DNA of 64,000 bases from JADLHS01 sp964561105 (GCA_964561105.1 CAZLOH010000022.1:1-64000); one strand, 5' to 3'; numbered from the stretch's first letter, positions 39,542 through 49,249 are shown. Translations and numbers: made by a program. Notes: generated by a model not told the origin, from the letters alone.

Positions 39542-40690
39542 TCAGTATCGCACCGTTTCCCAGTGCTTCGATCGGGAGCTGGCAAGAATGGCTTCGCAAA
39601 TCGCGAGTTCATCGTGGCCATCCTGGAAGTTGCTGAAGTCGGGATTCTTCTCCTTGCCGGCGATGTGGGAATAAACGCGCAGCAGGAAATTTTTCAAGCC
39701 GTCTGGGTAGGCCTCCGGATGCCCGCCGGGATAATGGGCATAAGCCCGGGCGCGGTCACTGAGCAGGGACGGGTCTTTGATGAGAATTTCGTTGGGCTTC
39801 TCGCGATAACCGATCCAAAGCTCATTCGGTCGTTCCTGGTCCCAGGCCAGGGATTTTTTCGAGCCGGCCAGTTCGTAGAACAGGCGGTTCTTTCGGCCCG
39901 CAAAACATTGGGACACGCTGAACGAACCGTGCGCTCCGTTGCCGAACTTGAACATCACACTGGCGAAATCCTCGGTGTGAATCGGCATCGGCTCATAATC
40001 CGAGGGCGTGAGGAGTTTGCCGGAATACGTCTCGACCTGCTGCTTCGGCTTCATGCGATTCTGGTGAATCGTCTGAAAATCGGCGCAGACTTCGGTGATC
40101 TTCAGGCCGGTGACGAATTGGATGGCGTCGCACCAGTGCGATCCGACATCCGCCACCGCGCGGGATTCGCCGCTGAACTCGGGCACGAGCCGCCAGTTCC
40201 AGTCGGTGGCCAGATAGAGCCAGTCCTGCGTGTAGCTGCCGGTGGCGTGGAAAATCTCGCCGAGCTTGCCGGACGCAACCTGGTCTTTCGCCTCCTGCAC
40301 CAGCGGATAGTAGCGGTAATTGAAATCAATCGCGTTCACCACGCCGGCCCGGGCGGCGAGTTCCACCAGTTGCTTTGATTCCCTGGTGGTCATGGCCAGC
40401 GGCTTCTCGGATACCACGTGCTTGCGGGCCGCGATGATTTTCTTGCTGATCTCGAAATGCACGTGATTGGGCGTGCAATTGTGGACGACCTCGATTTCCG
40501 GGTCCGCGAGAAACGCGTCCACGCTACCGTAGGCCTTGGGGATACCCAGCGCGCCAGCCTTGGTGCGCGCCAGTTCATCGTTCGCCTCGCACAAGGCGAT
40601 CATCTCGACAAAACCCACCCGGCGCGCGGCTTCGACGTGCGCGGGTCCGATAAATCCAGTGCCAATGATTCCTGCTTTGATGGTTTTCAT
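39542..40690 (-). CDS. Gfo/Idh/MocA-family NAD(P)-dependent oxidoreductase
   Basis: 382 residues with AGGGA Shine-Dalgarno upstream. N-terminal Rossmann fold KAGIIGTGFIGPAHVEAARR (GxGxxG) and the family EKPLAM motif near residue 97 (catalytic Lys), HxxPNHVHFE just before. The C-terminal half supplies the substrate site (VADVGSHWCDAIQFVTG, with D and H typical of dehydrogenases acting on inositols or sugars). It ends with the surrounding SHIAGKE segment. Tandem with a second family member 28 nt upstream, probably an operon for sugar or inositol catabolism; substrate unknown. Confidence 0.9.
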   Translation of the reverse strand: MKTIKAGIIGTGFIGPAHVEAARRVGFVEMIALCEANDELARTKAGALGIPKAYGSVDAFLADPEIEVVHNCTPNHVHFEISKKIIAARKHVVSEKPLAMTTRESKQLVELAARAGVVNAIDFNYRYYPLVQEAKDQVASGKLGEIFHATGSYTQDWLYLATDWNWRLVPEFSGESRAVADVGSHWCDAIQFVTGLKITEVCADFQTIHQNRMKPKQQVETYSGKLLTPSDYEPMPIHTEDFASVMFKFGNGAHGSFSVSQCFAGRKNRLFYELAGSKKSLAWDQERPNELWIGYREKPNEILIKDPSLLSDRARAYAHYPGGHPEAYPDGLKNFLLRVYSHIAGKEKNPDFSNFQDGHDELAICEAILASSRSKHWETVRY

Positions 40691-40718
40691 AATTCCCTGC
40701 GTCCCGGACGTTGGCGGT

Positions 40719-41897
40719 TTACTTGAGGCCCGCCACTTTGACCCAATTCCGCGTCTTGACGGATTTCACTACGGCTTCGAGCACGGCCACACATTTTGCG
40801 CCGTCTTCAAAATCCGCATGCACCTCGCTGTTGGTGGCGATGGCATTGACAAAATCGGCCACGGTGTGAACGAACGTGTGTTCGTAACCGATCACATGTC
40901 CCGGCGGCCACCACGCGCCAAAATACGGGTGACTGCCCTCGGTGACCATGATGGTTTTGAAACCCGGCTTGTCCGTCGGATCATTGCGATTGCAGTATTC
41001 CAGCTCGTTCATACGCTCGAAGCAGAACCCGATACTGCCTTCGCTGCCGTTGATTTCCCAGCGGTTGTAATTCTTGTGACCCGGAGCCAGGCGCGTGGCT
41101 TCAATCGTGGCATACGCGCCCGCCGCCACGCTCTTGCTCGGGGCGAACCGCGCGAGAAACGCCGTGGCGTCATCCACCGTGACTTTCTCCACGCCTTTGC
41201 CGGCGGAAGCCGTCAAGCCCACGGCCGCCGCCTCCTTGGGACGTTCGGTGATGAACGTTTCCTGCAAGCCGATGGTTTCGGTGATGTCGCCGACGAGGAA
41301 GCGCGCGGTGTCCACGAGATGCGCGTTCAGATCGCCATGCGCGCCGGAGCCGGAGGTTTCCTTGCGCAGGCGCCAGTTCATCGGGAACTTGGGATCGGCA
41401 ATCCAGTCCTGCAGATACGTGCCGCGAAAATGACGGATCTGGCCCAACTGGCCGGACTCGATGATTTGCCGGGCGAACGCAATGGCCGGCACGCGCCGAT
41501 AGTTGAAAACGACCATGTTCTTCACCTTCGTCTTGCGCGCGGCGGCCACCATCTTTTCCGCGTCGGCCACGTTGAGCGCGAGCGGTTTTTCGCACAACAC
41601 CTGTTTGCCGGCCTTGGCGGCGGCGGTGGCAATCTCCGTGTGCGAGACGTTCGAGGTGCAAACGTCCACGATGTCAATCAGCGGAGACTCGATCACTTCA
41701 CGCCAATCCGTGGCGGCGTATTGCCAACCCAACTGGCTGCGCGCGGCCTCGACGTGCGCGCGGTTGCGGCCGCAGATGGTGTGCAATTCCACGCGGGCCT
41801 TGAGGGGAAAGAAATGCCCCACCTGGCGCCAGGCGTTGGAATGTGCCTTGCCCATGAACCCGTATCCGATCATCCCGACGCGAAGTGTTTTGGCCAT
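40719..41897 (-). CDS. Gfo/Idh/MocA-family oxidoreductase
   Basis: 392 residues. Rossmann motif VGMIGYGFMGKAHSNAWRQ, a CTSNVSHTEI strand before EKPLALN (catalytic Lys), then HGDLNAHLVDTARFLVGDI with the substrate-binding D and H pattern. First gene of the tandem pair and more like the AcbM/YcjS-type sugar dehydrogenases of Planctomycetes and Verrucomicrobia than like glucose-fructose oxidoreductase, in my judgement. No Shine-Dalgarno is obvious before ATG 41897; the intergenic region to lpxD (about 180 nt) is divergent and must hold both promoters. Confidence 0.9.
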   Translation of the reverse strand: MAKTLRVGMIGYGFMGKAHSNAWRQVGHFFPLKARVELHTICGRNRAHVEAARSQLGWQYAATDWREVIESPLIDIVDVCTSNVSHTEIATAAAKAGKQVLCEKPLALNVADAEKMVAAARKTKVKNMVVFNYRRVPAIAFARQIIESGQLGQIRHFRGTYLQDWIADPKFPMNWRLRKETSGSGAHGDLNAHLVDTARFLVGDITETIGLQETFITERPKEAAAVGLTASAGKGVEKVTVDDATAFLARFAPSKSVAAGAYATIEATRLAPGHKNYNRWEINGSEGSIGFCFERMNELEYCNRNDPTDKPGFKTIMVTEGSHPYFGAWWPPGHVIGYEHTFVHTVADFVNAIATNSEVHADFEDGAKCVAVLEAVVKSVKTRNWVKVAGLK

Positions 41898-42075
41898 AGT
41901 AAACTAGTGGTTGAATTGATTGTGGCCGTCTTTATAGTGACGAAAATTTTTCAAGTCAACGGCGTAACGCCGCGAGCCGGGAAAATCCGGTGGTTTCGTG
42001 GAATCCAGTGGAGGTCGCCCGCTCCGGCGCGGCGGCAGTCACCGGTTACGCAACTGGCTTGCATTCCAGGAAAAT

Positions 42076-43107
42076 ATGCCGTTCACCGTTGCTGACGTAG
42101 CCCGACATCTGGAGGGCGAAATTTTGGGAAATGCGGAGACGCCCCTACAGAGTTTCGCCCAAGCCGACCGCGCCCAGCCAGGCGACCTGACTTTTGCCGA
42201 GAACGAGGAGTTTTTCGCCCGCGCCGAGCAAAGCCAGGCGTCGGCCATTATTTTCAGCGGCTCAGGCACTTCCAACTCAGGCAAAACTCTCATCCGGGTG
42301 CGCAATGCCCGGATCGCTTTCGCCCGGGCCATGTCGCTTTTCTTCCCCGAAACACCCCTCCCGCCGGGCATTCATCCAAGCGCGGTCGTGGCGGAGTCAG
42401 CGCGGATTGATCCCGACGCTTACGTGGGACCAAATTGCGTGATCGGCGAACGCTCGTGGGTTGGGCCGGGGGTGGTGTTGCATGCGGGCGACGTCGTGAG
42501 CCACGACTGTAAACTCGGCGCGGGCACGGTCTTGTTCCCCAATGTCACGCTCTATCCCCGCACTGAACTCGGGCAGCGGGTACGAGTTCACGCGGGAACG
42601 GTCATCGGGTCCGACGGTTTCGGCTATGTGCTCGATGAGGGTATCCATCGGAAGATACCGCAGGCTGGCAATGTTCTGGTCGGCGACGACGTGGAAATTG
42701 GTGCCAACGCGACGATTGATCGCGGCGCACTCGGACCCACGGTCATCGGCCGGGGCACGAAGATAGACAACCTCGTGCAGATCGGCCACAACGTCCAAAT
42801 TGGCGAGCATTGCATCGTCATTTCGCAAGTTGGCATTGCCGGCAGCGCCAAGCTGGGTAAATACGTGGTTCTCGCCGGGCAGGTCGGGGTCGCCGGCCAC
42901 CTCAATCTCGGCAACCAGGTGACGGTCGGCGCGCAATCCGGCGTGATGCATGACCTCCCCGACGGCCAGAGCTTCTGGGGCACTCCGTGCCAGCCCGAAA
43001 AGACAACCAAACGACAAATCATCGCCCTTCACCAGCTACCGCACCTGCTCCGGCGCGTTGCCAGGATCGAGAAAAAACTCGATCTCGGCGACGGCTCTGA
43101 AACGTGA
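42076..43107 (+). CDS. lpxD: UDP-3-O-acylglucosamine N-acyltransferase
   Basis: Third enzyme of lipid A synthesis: adds a hydroxyacyl chain from acyl-ACP to the 2-amine of UDP-3-O-acylglucosamine. Start ATG 42076 with AGGA 5 nt upstream. N-terminal uridine-binding domain (MPFTVADVARHLEGEILG, GDLTFAENEEFF), then the left-handed beta-helix of hexapeptide repeats (IHPSAVVAESARIDPDAYVG, IGERSWVGPGVVLH), the catalytic His in the IDNLVQIGHNVQIGEH turn, GSDGFGYV and the C-terminal helices (ALHQLPHLLRRV). 343 residues, standard length. Shows a Gram-negative envelope with LPS. Confidence 0.96.
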   Translation: MPFTVADVARHLEGEILGNAETPLQSFAQADRAQPGDLTFAENEEFFARAEQSQASAIIFSGSGTSNSGKTLIRVRNARIAFARAMSLFFPETPLPPGIHPSAVVAESARIDPDAYVGPNCVIGERSWVGPGVVLHAGDVVSHDCKLGAGTVLFPNVTLYPRTELGQRVRVHAGTVIGSDGFGYVLDEGIHRKIPQAGNVLVGDDVEIGANATIDRGALGPTVIGRGTKIDNLVQIGHNVQIGEHCIVISQVGIAGSAKLGKYVVLAGQVGVAGHLNLGNQVTVGAQSGVMHDLPDGQSFWGTPCQPEKTTKRQIIALHQLPHLLRRVARIEKKLDLGDGSET

Positions 43108-43135
43108 TGGGCGCGGAACATTGACCGCTTGAACC

Positions 43136-44821
43136 ATGCGCCGGAGCGCCACACTCCCCATGAACCTTCCCGCCGCAGCCGCCGAGGTAACGAGGCGGGC
43201 GCCGTTGCGTAGCGGTTTTGTTCGCCCCCTCCCGTCGGCGGCAACGGTTCAAGGGTTCTATGCGCGAACCCTTGTTCGAGCAATTCTCACCTTGTGGCTG
43301 CTCACAACGATGGCGTTTGCCCAGTCGCCCGCGCCACCGGCCACCGTGGCCAGTTTGCAGCAGCGGTTGACTGAACACATAAGCCAGCCCCGTTTTGCGG
43401 CCGCGACCTGGGGCATCAAGGTGGTTTCGCTCGCTTCGGGCAAGACGCTCTTCGAGCACAATGCCGAAATACTGTTCAGCCCGGCGTCCAACTGCAAGCT
43501 CTACACCATGGCGCTCGCGTTGACCAAACTCGGCGGCGACTATCGCATCCGGACTTCGCTGTACAGCGCGGCCAAGCCAGATCGGCGCGGCACGCTCACG
43601 GGCGATCTCATTGTTTATGGTCGCGGTGATCCCACCCTCAATGCCCGACTGAATGGCGGGGATATTTTCCGTGCGCTGCAACCGCTCGTGGCCGCGCTGA
43701 CCAATGCCGGCGTCCGACGCATCAAAGGCGACCTCGTGGGCGACGACAGTTTCTTCCACGGCCCGCCGTATGGTTCGGGCTGGGATTGGGATGACTTGAA
43801 CTATTATTACGGGGCGGAAATCTCGGCCCTCACTCTCAACGACAACACGCTGCAAGTGCTGGTGAACCCGGGCGCGCATCCAGGCGCGCCGTGTCGGCTC
43901 ACGTTGATCCCCGCCACCAGCTATGTCGCGTTGAGCAACCGCACGCAAACCGTCGCCGCCGGCGGCCAGCCCGACCTCAACTTTTACCGGCCTCCCGGCG
44001 AGAATGTGATCTATGCCTCTGGCCAGATGCCGCTCGACCGCACGAACGACCTGGACGACGTGACGATGCACAATCCGGCCGGACTGTTCGTGCAATTCTT
44101 TCGCGAGGCGCTGGCGCGCAATGGCGTGAAGGTGCGTGGCCAGTCGCGCACGGTTAACTGGCTCGACCGACAGATCCACCCGCTGGAACCGAACAAACTC
44201 ATTGAACTGGGCGCGGTGGAGTCATTGCCCCTGCGCGAGATCGTGCGGGAGGTGATGAAGCCATCGCAGAATCTCTACACCGACCTCGTGCTGGCCCATC
44301 TCGGCGCCCGGGCACAGGCCACCGCCACGAATGGCGCCGGAGTGCTCAATTTGTCAGCCAGGGAGCGTCCGGAAACCTCCGAGGACGCCGGCATTCGCGA
44401 GTTGCGAGAATTTCTCGACCAGGTCGAAGTCCGGCGCGGAGACGTGTACTTCGAGGAAGGTTCCGGTTTGTCCCGCAACAATGTCGCGACTCCGAACGCC
44501 ACAATCGCCCTGCTCCGGTTCGTGAGTCAGCACGGTGAGCGGGATGCTTACCTCAAGGCGCTGCCCGTTGCCGGGGTGGATGGCACGTTGCGTCGCCGGA
44601 TGAAGAACACTCCGGCCGCCGGCAATGTGCGCGCCAAGACTGGCACGCTGCGCTGGGCCAACTCGCTCTCGGGATACGTGACCACGGCCGCCGGCGAACC
44701 GCTGGCCTTCTGCATCATGCTCAATCGCTACGCCCCGCCCGATGCGACCCACACGGGTCGCGCCGAGATTGACAAAATCGCGGTGATGCTGGCCGGGTTC
44801 GATGGCCGGAGTGATCGCTGA
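43136..44821 (+). CDS. dacB: PBP4-type D-alanyl-D-alanine carboxypeptidase/endopeptidase
   Basis: Peptidase S13 family; trims and cleaves peptidoglycan cross-links in the periplasm. The three active-site motifs are present: SxxK in FSPASNCKLYTMAL, SxN in GSGLSRNNVATP and KTG in RAKTGTLRWANSLSGY. An export signal TLVRAILTLWLLTTMAFAQ lies at about residues 45-63. The preceding 40 residues are unusual: codons 13-39 are encoded by a GCCGCCGAGGTAACGAGG palindromic repeat, so the annotated start at 43136 gives a leader extension. The true start may be later (no in-frame ATG before the signal except 43136 and 43160). Confidence 0.9.
   Translation: MRRSATLPMNLPAAAAEVTRRAPLRSGFVRPLPSAATVQGFYARTLVRAILTLWLLTTMAFAQSPAPPATVASLQQRLTEHISQPRFAAATWGIKVVSLASGKTLFEHNAEILFSPASNCKLYTMALALTKLGGDYRIRTSLYSAAKPDRRGTLTGDLIVYGRGDPTLNARLNGGDIFRALQPLVAALTNAGVRRIKGDLVGDDSFFHGPPYGSGWDWDDLNYYYGAEISALTLNDNTLQVLVNPGAHPGAPCRLTLIPATSYVALSNRTQTVAAGGQPDLNFYRPPGENVIYASGQMPLDRTNDLDDVTMHNPAGLFVQFFREALARNGVKVRGQSRTVNWLDRQIHPLEPNKLIELGAVESLPLREIVREVMKPSQNLYTDLVLAHLGARAQATATNGAGVLNLSARERPETSEDAGIRELREFLDQVEVRRGDVYFEEGSGLSRNNVATPNATIALLRFVSQHGERDAYLKALPVAGVDGTLRRRMKNTPAAGNVRAKTGTLRWANSLSGYVTTAAGEPLAFCIMLNRYAPPDATHTGRAEIDKIAVMLAGFDGRSDR
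43171..43250. repeat. GCCGCCGAGGTAACGAGG palindrome within the dacB leader
   Basis: Arms GCCGCCGAGGTAACGAGGCGG and CCCTCCCGTCGGCGGC enclose AGCGGTTTTGTT. It is read in frame as AAAAEVTRRAPLRSGFVRPLPSAATV ahead of the signal peptide. Confidence 0.7.
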
Positions 44822-44886
44822 ATCGCTGCGCGCGATTGATTCAGATTTTCCCTTTGCTTCCCCGGTGAGTTCATTAAGCTCCCGGC

Positions 44887-45291
44887 ATGTCCGAGATTGC
44901 CAAGTTTGTGAACAACGGCGCGCTAAGCATCACGCCTGGGATCGCCGAGAAGGTGTTGCGCCAGTTGCCGCAGTGGAAGCTGGAGTTCACCCAGATCAAC
45001 GCCCCGTTGTTTCCACACCTCGTGGATCAACTGGAGTTTCTCGCCGACGCCGCCGAAGACGCGCTGGAAGGGGCCTACAAGGAATTGCCCTACGCCGCGC
45101 TGGCGCAAACGATTTTCGCGCTGGTGTACGCGCATAAAAAGGTTGGCATTATTCCGGACAGCGTGTTGAACCTCGGTTATGCGGACAACTCGAGCATCGT
45201 GCGCGCGGTGCTGATTCAGAACGAAAAGGCCTTTGCCATCTACGCGGGCGACCAGGGTCGCAACTGGCAGAAAATCACGAGCCAGCCGTAA
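44887..45291 (+). CDS. DUF1232-like (YkvA) small protein
   Basis: 134 residues. The C-terminal half, YAALAQTIFALVYAHKKVGIIPDSVLNLGYADNSSIV, has the DUF1232 arrangement (hydrophobic helix, IPD, LGYxDD). In this copy the usual second acidic residue is Asn (YADNSS). The N-terminal 60 residues are soluble. DUF1232 proteins are small, often membrane-associated, with no agreed function. It follows dacB by 65 nt, with a weak site before ATG, and could be co-transcribed. Confidence 0.7.
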   Translation: MSEIAKFVNNGALSITPGIAEKVLRQLPQWKLEFTQINAPLFPHLVDQLEFLADAAEDALEGAYKELPYAALAQTIFALVYAHKKVGIIPDSVLNLGYADNSSIVRAVLIQNEKAFAIYAGDQGRNWQKITSQP

Positions 45292-45370
45292 CGCACCGAT
45301 TCGGAAATGATTCTTGCTCGGCGGCAGCGTGCGGCGAATCGCGGCAGTCCAGGCTCGGATATTAGCAGTG

Positions 45371-45476
45371 GTTTCAAAATTCGTAGCCGCCGAGGTAACG
45401 AGGCGGAAGGATTCGCGCGCTCGCGGGTTTCCTCCTCCTCACGTCGGCGACTGGGAAAGTGAAATATGAAACCGCT
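45371..45476. repeat. GTAGCCGCCGAGGTAACGAGG palindrome
   Basis: Full copy with arms CGTAGCCGCCGAGGTAACGAG / CTCCTCACGTCGGCG and the TGGGAAAGTGAAAT tail also seen at 4210. The rest of 45292-45835 shows no convincing gene; a minus-strand ORF there (LILADEEWVGVKNTKSA) was not recognised. Confidence 0.7.
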
Positions 45477-45835
45477 TCCAGGCGTATCCCGAACTTCCGG
45501 ACTCCGCAGCACAGCGGGTTGGACTGGCAATCGTTTCCAGCGTCACCAAATGCGCGTCCGTATCCGCCACCGCTGATTTGGTATTCTTGACGCCAACCCA
45601 TTCTTCGTCGGCCAGAATCAGCCGGCTCGAATCGCCCGACTCCGCCTCCCGTCCACGGCTCGTCATCGTGCGGGAACAGGACAGTCGTGTCTCTCTCCTT
45701 GGACGAGCCGGCCAGACGGTTGCGGATTGCAATGAATGTTGCGCCGGGATAGCTTGGCCAGCAGATTGCTTGGTAAAAACCCGCTCCGGCAGTCAGTTGA
45801 GCCGTACCAGTTTTGGCGGGGCGCCTTTGATTGAC

Positions 45836-46687
45836 ATGGCAACCACATTGACTCAGGGCGAAGAGGCCCAGTTAGCGCAGACGATTGAAATGTTTGAGGT
45901 CATCACTCAAACACAGCCGCACGACTATCAATCGCTCGAAATTCTCAAAGAAGCCTACAGCAAACTGGGCCGCGAATCGGACGTCATTGTCACCGCCAAA
46001 CGCATCGCCGAGGCCTACGTCCTGGCAGGCCAGTATTCTTCGGCCATTCTCGAATACGAAACCATCCTCCAGTACGCCCCGGACGATCCCGAGGTGCAGA
46101 AGGCGCTCAAGGACATTGAAGCCCGGGCGGGCGGGGCCAATGCCGAATCCGCCGCCTCGGACACGATGACTTTCCGCAACCCGGCGGAGAACACCACCAC
46201 CTTCGTCCGCAAACCCGGCCCGCGTTCCCCGACGGAGGTGGACGACGGTCGCAAACAGATGCGCAAGATTTTCGTGGACGGCAAAATCATCACGGCGGCG
46301 GACTTCGATCTGTGCTGGAGCACCACCGACCTGAACACCCGGCCCACGGACGTCATCGAGCCATTCATCCAGGTGATCGCCGACAAGGGTCTGATGCAAC
46401 TGGACGCGGCGCTGAAATTGGTGAGCGACCGGACCCGGACCGCCTATTTGCCGCTCGAAAAATACGATCTCGACATGGAACTGGCGCGGAGCTTTCCCGC
46501 CGACACCTGCCGCCGCTGGTGCGTGCTGCCGATTGATCGGTTGAGCAAGACCGTCCTGGTCGCCACCGCGAATCCGTTTAATCAACAAGCGACCAAGGAA
46601 CTGGCCGAAGCCACCAACAACCGGCTGGTCTGGTATCTCGTCCCGCCGCAGGAACTCGTCATCAACATTCGCAAAGTTTTCCGTTAA
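45836..46687 (+). CDS. TPR + MshEN/GspE N-terminal domain protein
   Basis: I start at ATG 45836 (MATTLTQGEEAQL) because an open frame further upstream lacks similarity and a start signal. Residues 1-100 are TPR-like helices (EILKEAYSKLGRESDVIVTAKRIAEAY, LAGQYSSAILEYETILQYAPDDPEVQKAL). Residues about 185-283 match the N-terminal domain of type II/IV secretion ATPases (FPADTCRRWCVLPIDRLSKTVLVATANP). It ends 3 nt before the PilB gene, so it acts with it, probably as a regulator or c-di-GMP-sensing partner of the pilus motor. Confidence 0.78.
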   Translation: MATTLTQGEEAQLAQTIEMFEVITQTQPHDYQSLEILKEAYSKLGRESDVIVTAKRIAEAYVLAGQYSSAILEYETILQYAPDDPEVQKALKDIEARAGGANAESAASDTMTFRNPAENTTTFVRKPGPRSPTEVDDGRKQMRKIFVDGKIITAADFDLCWSTTDLNTRPTDVIEPFIQVIADKGLMQLDAALKLVSDRTRTAYLPLEKYDLDMELARSFPADTCRRWCVLPIDRLSKTVLVATANPFNQQATKELAEATNNRLVWYLVPPQELVINIRKVFR

Positions 46688-46690
46688 GCC

Positions 46691-48430
46691 ATGCCGCCCG
46701 TAAAAGCATTTGGGGAAAGAATCGCCGACGCCCTCGTCGAGGATGGCCTGCTGACCAGCACCCAGGTCGCCGAGTTGCTCGAACAGCAGAAGCGCGAAGG
46801 CACCCGCTTCATCAAGCTCGTCACGGAGAAAGCCTTCGTCAGTGAACAGGACCTCACCGTCTCCATGGGGCGCGTCCTGAATGTGCCACCCGTCAATCTC
46901 GCCCGGGTGAGCATCCTCCCCGAGGTGGCCGAACTATTGCCCCGCGAGATCGCCCACAACCACAAGATCGTTCCGGTCTCCCGCCTCGAGAACAAATTGT
47001 TCATCGCCATGGCCGACCCGCTGAACGTCTTGGCGGTGGACGACGTCAAGCGCATCACCCGGCTCGAAGTCGCCACCATGATCGCCTCCGAAAAGGCGAT
47101 CACCGACAAGCTCACCAGTCTGGATGCGGCCAAAGGCGGCAGCATGGAAGACCTCATCATGGACGCCCAGAAAAAGCAGGGCGAAGATGATGAAAACGCC
47201 GACATCGAGACGCTCAAGGACGCCGTCGAAGAGGTCAACCTCGATCAGCTCGCCGCCTCCAGCGAGGAGGCTCCCGTCATCAAACTGGCCAACCTGATCC
47301 TCGTCCAGGCCATCAAGGACCGCGCGAGCGACATTCACATCGAACCGTTTGAAAAAGGATTGCGCCTGCGCTACCGGTCGGACGGCGTGCTCGTGGACGC
47401 CACCCCGCCGCCCAAGCAGATGCAACTGGCGCTCGCCTCGCGCTTCAAGATCATGTCCAGCCTCGACATCGCCGAGCGCCGGCTGCCGCAGGATGGACGC
47501 ATGCGCATTCGCGTCGGCGGGAAGGATTACGACCTGCGCGTGTCCATCATGCCCACCGTGCATGGCGAGAAGATCGTGCTGCGCGTGCTCGACAAATCCA
47601 ATCTCTCCGCCAGCCTCGACAAACTTGGTCTGGACCCTGACACCTTCCAGCAGGTCAAGTCCGCCGTGGATGCGCCGCACGGATTGATCCTGGTCACGGG
47701 CCCCACCGGCTCGGGCAAGACGACCACGCTTTATTCGGCGTTGAATGAACTGAACAACCCGATCTTCAACATCGTCACCGTCGAGGACCCGGTGGAATTC
47801 CAAATCCCCGGCATCAACCAGGTGCCCGTCAAAAAGGAAATCGGCCTCACCTTCGCCAACGCCCTGCGCTCCATCTTGCGGCAGGACCCGGACATCATCA
47901 TGATCGGTGAAATCCGGGATACGGAAACCGCTGAAATCGCCATCGAAGCCGCGCTGACCGGGCACCAGGTGTTGAGCACCATGCACTGTAATGACGCCGC
48001 CGGCGCCATCGCGCGGCTTGACGACATGGGCATCGCGCCGTTCTTGATTTCGTCCTCGGTGATTCTTTCCTGTGCCCAGCGCCTCATGCGCCGCATCTGC
48101 TCCCATTGCAAAGAGCCAGTCACCTATCCGCAGAAGATGTTCTCGGACCTCGACATTGACCCCAGCACGTTCGACGGCGTCACGCTCTATCGCGGACGCG
48201 GTTGTGATCGGTGCAAGAACAGCGGCTACTCCGGCCGGCTGGCCGTGATTGAAGCCATGACCGTGAGTGATGAAATCCGCCGGCTCGTCATTTCCCGCTC
48301 CAACTCCCGCGAGATCAGCAAGGTCGCCATCGGCCAGGGGATGCGGACATTGCGCATGGTCGCGCTCGATCGCGCCCGCGACGGTGTGTCCACCTTGGAA
48401 CAAGTCCTCGTGATGACGGCGGCGCACTGA
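46691..48430 (+). CDS. pilB: PilB/GspE-type type IV pilus assembly ATPase
   Basis: 579 residues. An N-terminal MshEN-like domain (FGERIADALVEDGLLTSTQ, NVPPVNLARV, IVPVSRLENKLFIAMADPLNVLAVDDV) is followed by the hexameric ATPase: Walker A GPTGSGKTTT near residue 336, Asp box VTVEDPVEFQ, Walker B IIMIGEIRDTETAEIA, His box TGHQVLSTMHCNDA, then the C-x2-C zinc module (CSHCKEP...CDRCKNSGYSGR). It powers pilin polymerisation for type IV pili or a type II secretion system. Coupled to the TPR-MshEN gene 3 nt upstream. Confidence 0.92.
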   Translation: MPPVKAFGERIADALVEDGLLTSTQVAELLEQQKREGTRFIKLVTEKAFVSEQDLTVSMGRVLNVPPVNLARVSILPEVAELLPREIAHNHKIVPVSRLENKLFIAMADPLNVLAVDDVKRITRLEVATMIASEKAITDKLTSLDAAKGGSMEDLIMDAQKKQGEDDENADIETLKDAVEEVNLDQLAASSEEAPVIKLANLILVQAIKDRASDIHIEPFEKGLRLRYRSDGVLVDATPPPKQMQLALASRFKIMSSLDIAERRLPQDGRMRIRVGGKDYDLRVSIMPTVHGEKIVLRVLDKSNLSASLDKLGLDPDTFQQVKSAVDAPHGLILVTGPTGSGKTTTLYSALNELNNPIFNIVTVEDPVEFQIPGINQVPVKKEIGLTFANALRSILRQDPDIIMIGEIRDTETAEIAIEAALTGHQVLSTMHCNDAAGAIARLDDMGIAPFLISSSVILSCAQRLMRRICSHCKEPVTYPQKMFSDLDIDPSTFDGVTLYRGRGCDRCKNSGYSGRLAVIEAMTVSDEIRRLVISRSNSREISKVAIGQGMRTLRMVALDRARDGVSTLEQVLVMTAAH

Positions 48431-48496
48431 GCCTTCTCCGCACGGAAGCTCGAGGCGCGTGTAAGCGCAATGCGGCCGAGGATGAATCCCGCCGGC

Positions 48497-49249
48497 CTAC
48501 ATCACCATCCCGCCATCCACGGTGATCACCTGCCCGGTCACATAGCGACCGGACGCGGCGGCAAGAAACAGAGCCGCATTGGCGACATCCTCCGATTGCC
48601 CAAAGCAACCCAGCGGAATCTGCTTCAAGATCAGTTCCTTCACCTCGGGTTTCAAATCCGCGGTCATGTCCGTCTCCATGAAACCCGGCGCAATGGCGTT
48701 CACCGTCACGCCGCGCGCGGCAAACTCTTTCGCCGCCGATTTGGTAAAGCCAATCAACCCGGCCTTGCTCGCCGAGTAATTGCACTGGCCCGCGTTGCCG
48801 GTCAGTCCGACCACCGAAGCGACGTTGATGACGCGTCCAGCCCGCTGCTTGAGCAACGCGCGACTGAACGCCTTGGTGACCAGGAACGCTCCTTTGAGAT
48901 TGGTGTTTAAGACCACGTCCCAGTCCGCGTCACTCATCCGCATCATCAACCCATCGCGCGTCACCCCGGCGTTGTTCACCACAATGTCCACCCGGCCGCA
49001 CTCGCCCAGAATTTTTTCGACCGCCGGATTGACCGAGCCGGCCTCCGCCACGTTCACCGCATAGGCCCAGGCTTTGCGCCCGAGGGCCCGCACTTCCTGG
49101 GCGACTTTCTCCGAGTTCTCCGCCGTGCGCGAAACACAGGCCACGTCCGCGCCTTCGGCGGCGAACTTCAAGGCTATGGCGCGACCGATTCCCCGGCCCG
49201 CACCCGTGATCACGGCGATTTGGTTGGTAAGTTGGTTCATCCTTGGCAT
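48497..49249 (-). CDS. fabG: 3-oxoacyl-[acyl-carrier-protein] reductase
   Basis: NADPH-dependent reduction of 3-oxoacyl-ACP in fatty acid elongation. SDR features: TGAGRGIG cofactor motif near residue 16, NNAG at about 92, catalytic Ser-Tyr-Lys in NVASVVG...CNYSASKAG, and PGFMETDM after it; the C-terminus (VTGQVITVDGGMVM) is diagnostic for FabG. 250 residues, usual length. It follows fabD on the same strand with an about 90-nt gap, so a partial fab operon; no acpP or fabF is visible downstream within the window. Confidence 0.95.
   Translation of the reverse strand: MPRMNQLTNQIAVITGAGRGIGRAIALKFAAEGADVACVSRTAENSEKVAQEVRALGRKAWAYAVNVAEAGSVNPAVEKILGECGRVDIVVNNAGVTRDGLMMRMSDADWDVVLNTNLKGAFLVTKAFSRALLKQRAGRVINVASVVGLTGNAGQCNYSASKAGLIGFTKSAAKEFAARGVTVNAIAPGFMETDMTADLKPEVKELILKQIPLGCFGQSEDVANAALFLAAASGRYVTGQVITVDGGMVM

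Noticed and set aside
45439..45732. Minus-strand ORF with LILADEEWVGVKNTKSA
   Set aside because: Part of it overlaps a palindromic repeat and I recognise no family; kept only as a note in the repeat entry.
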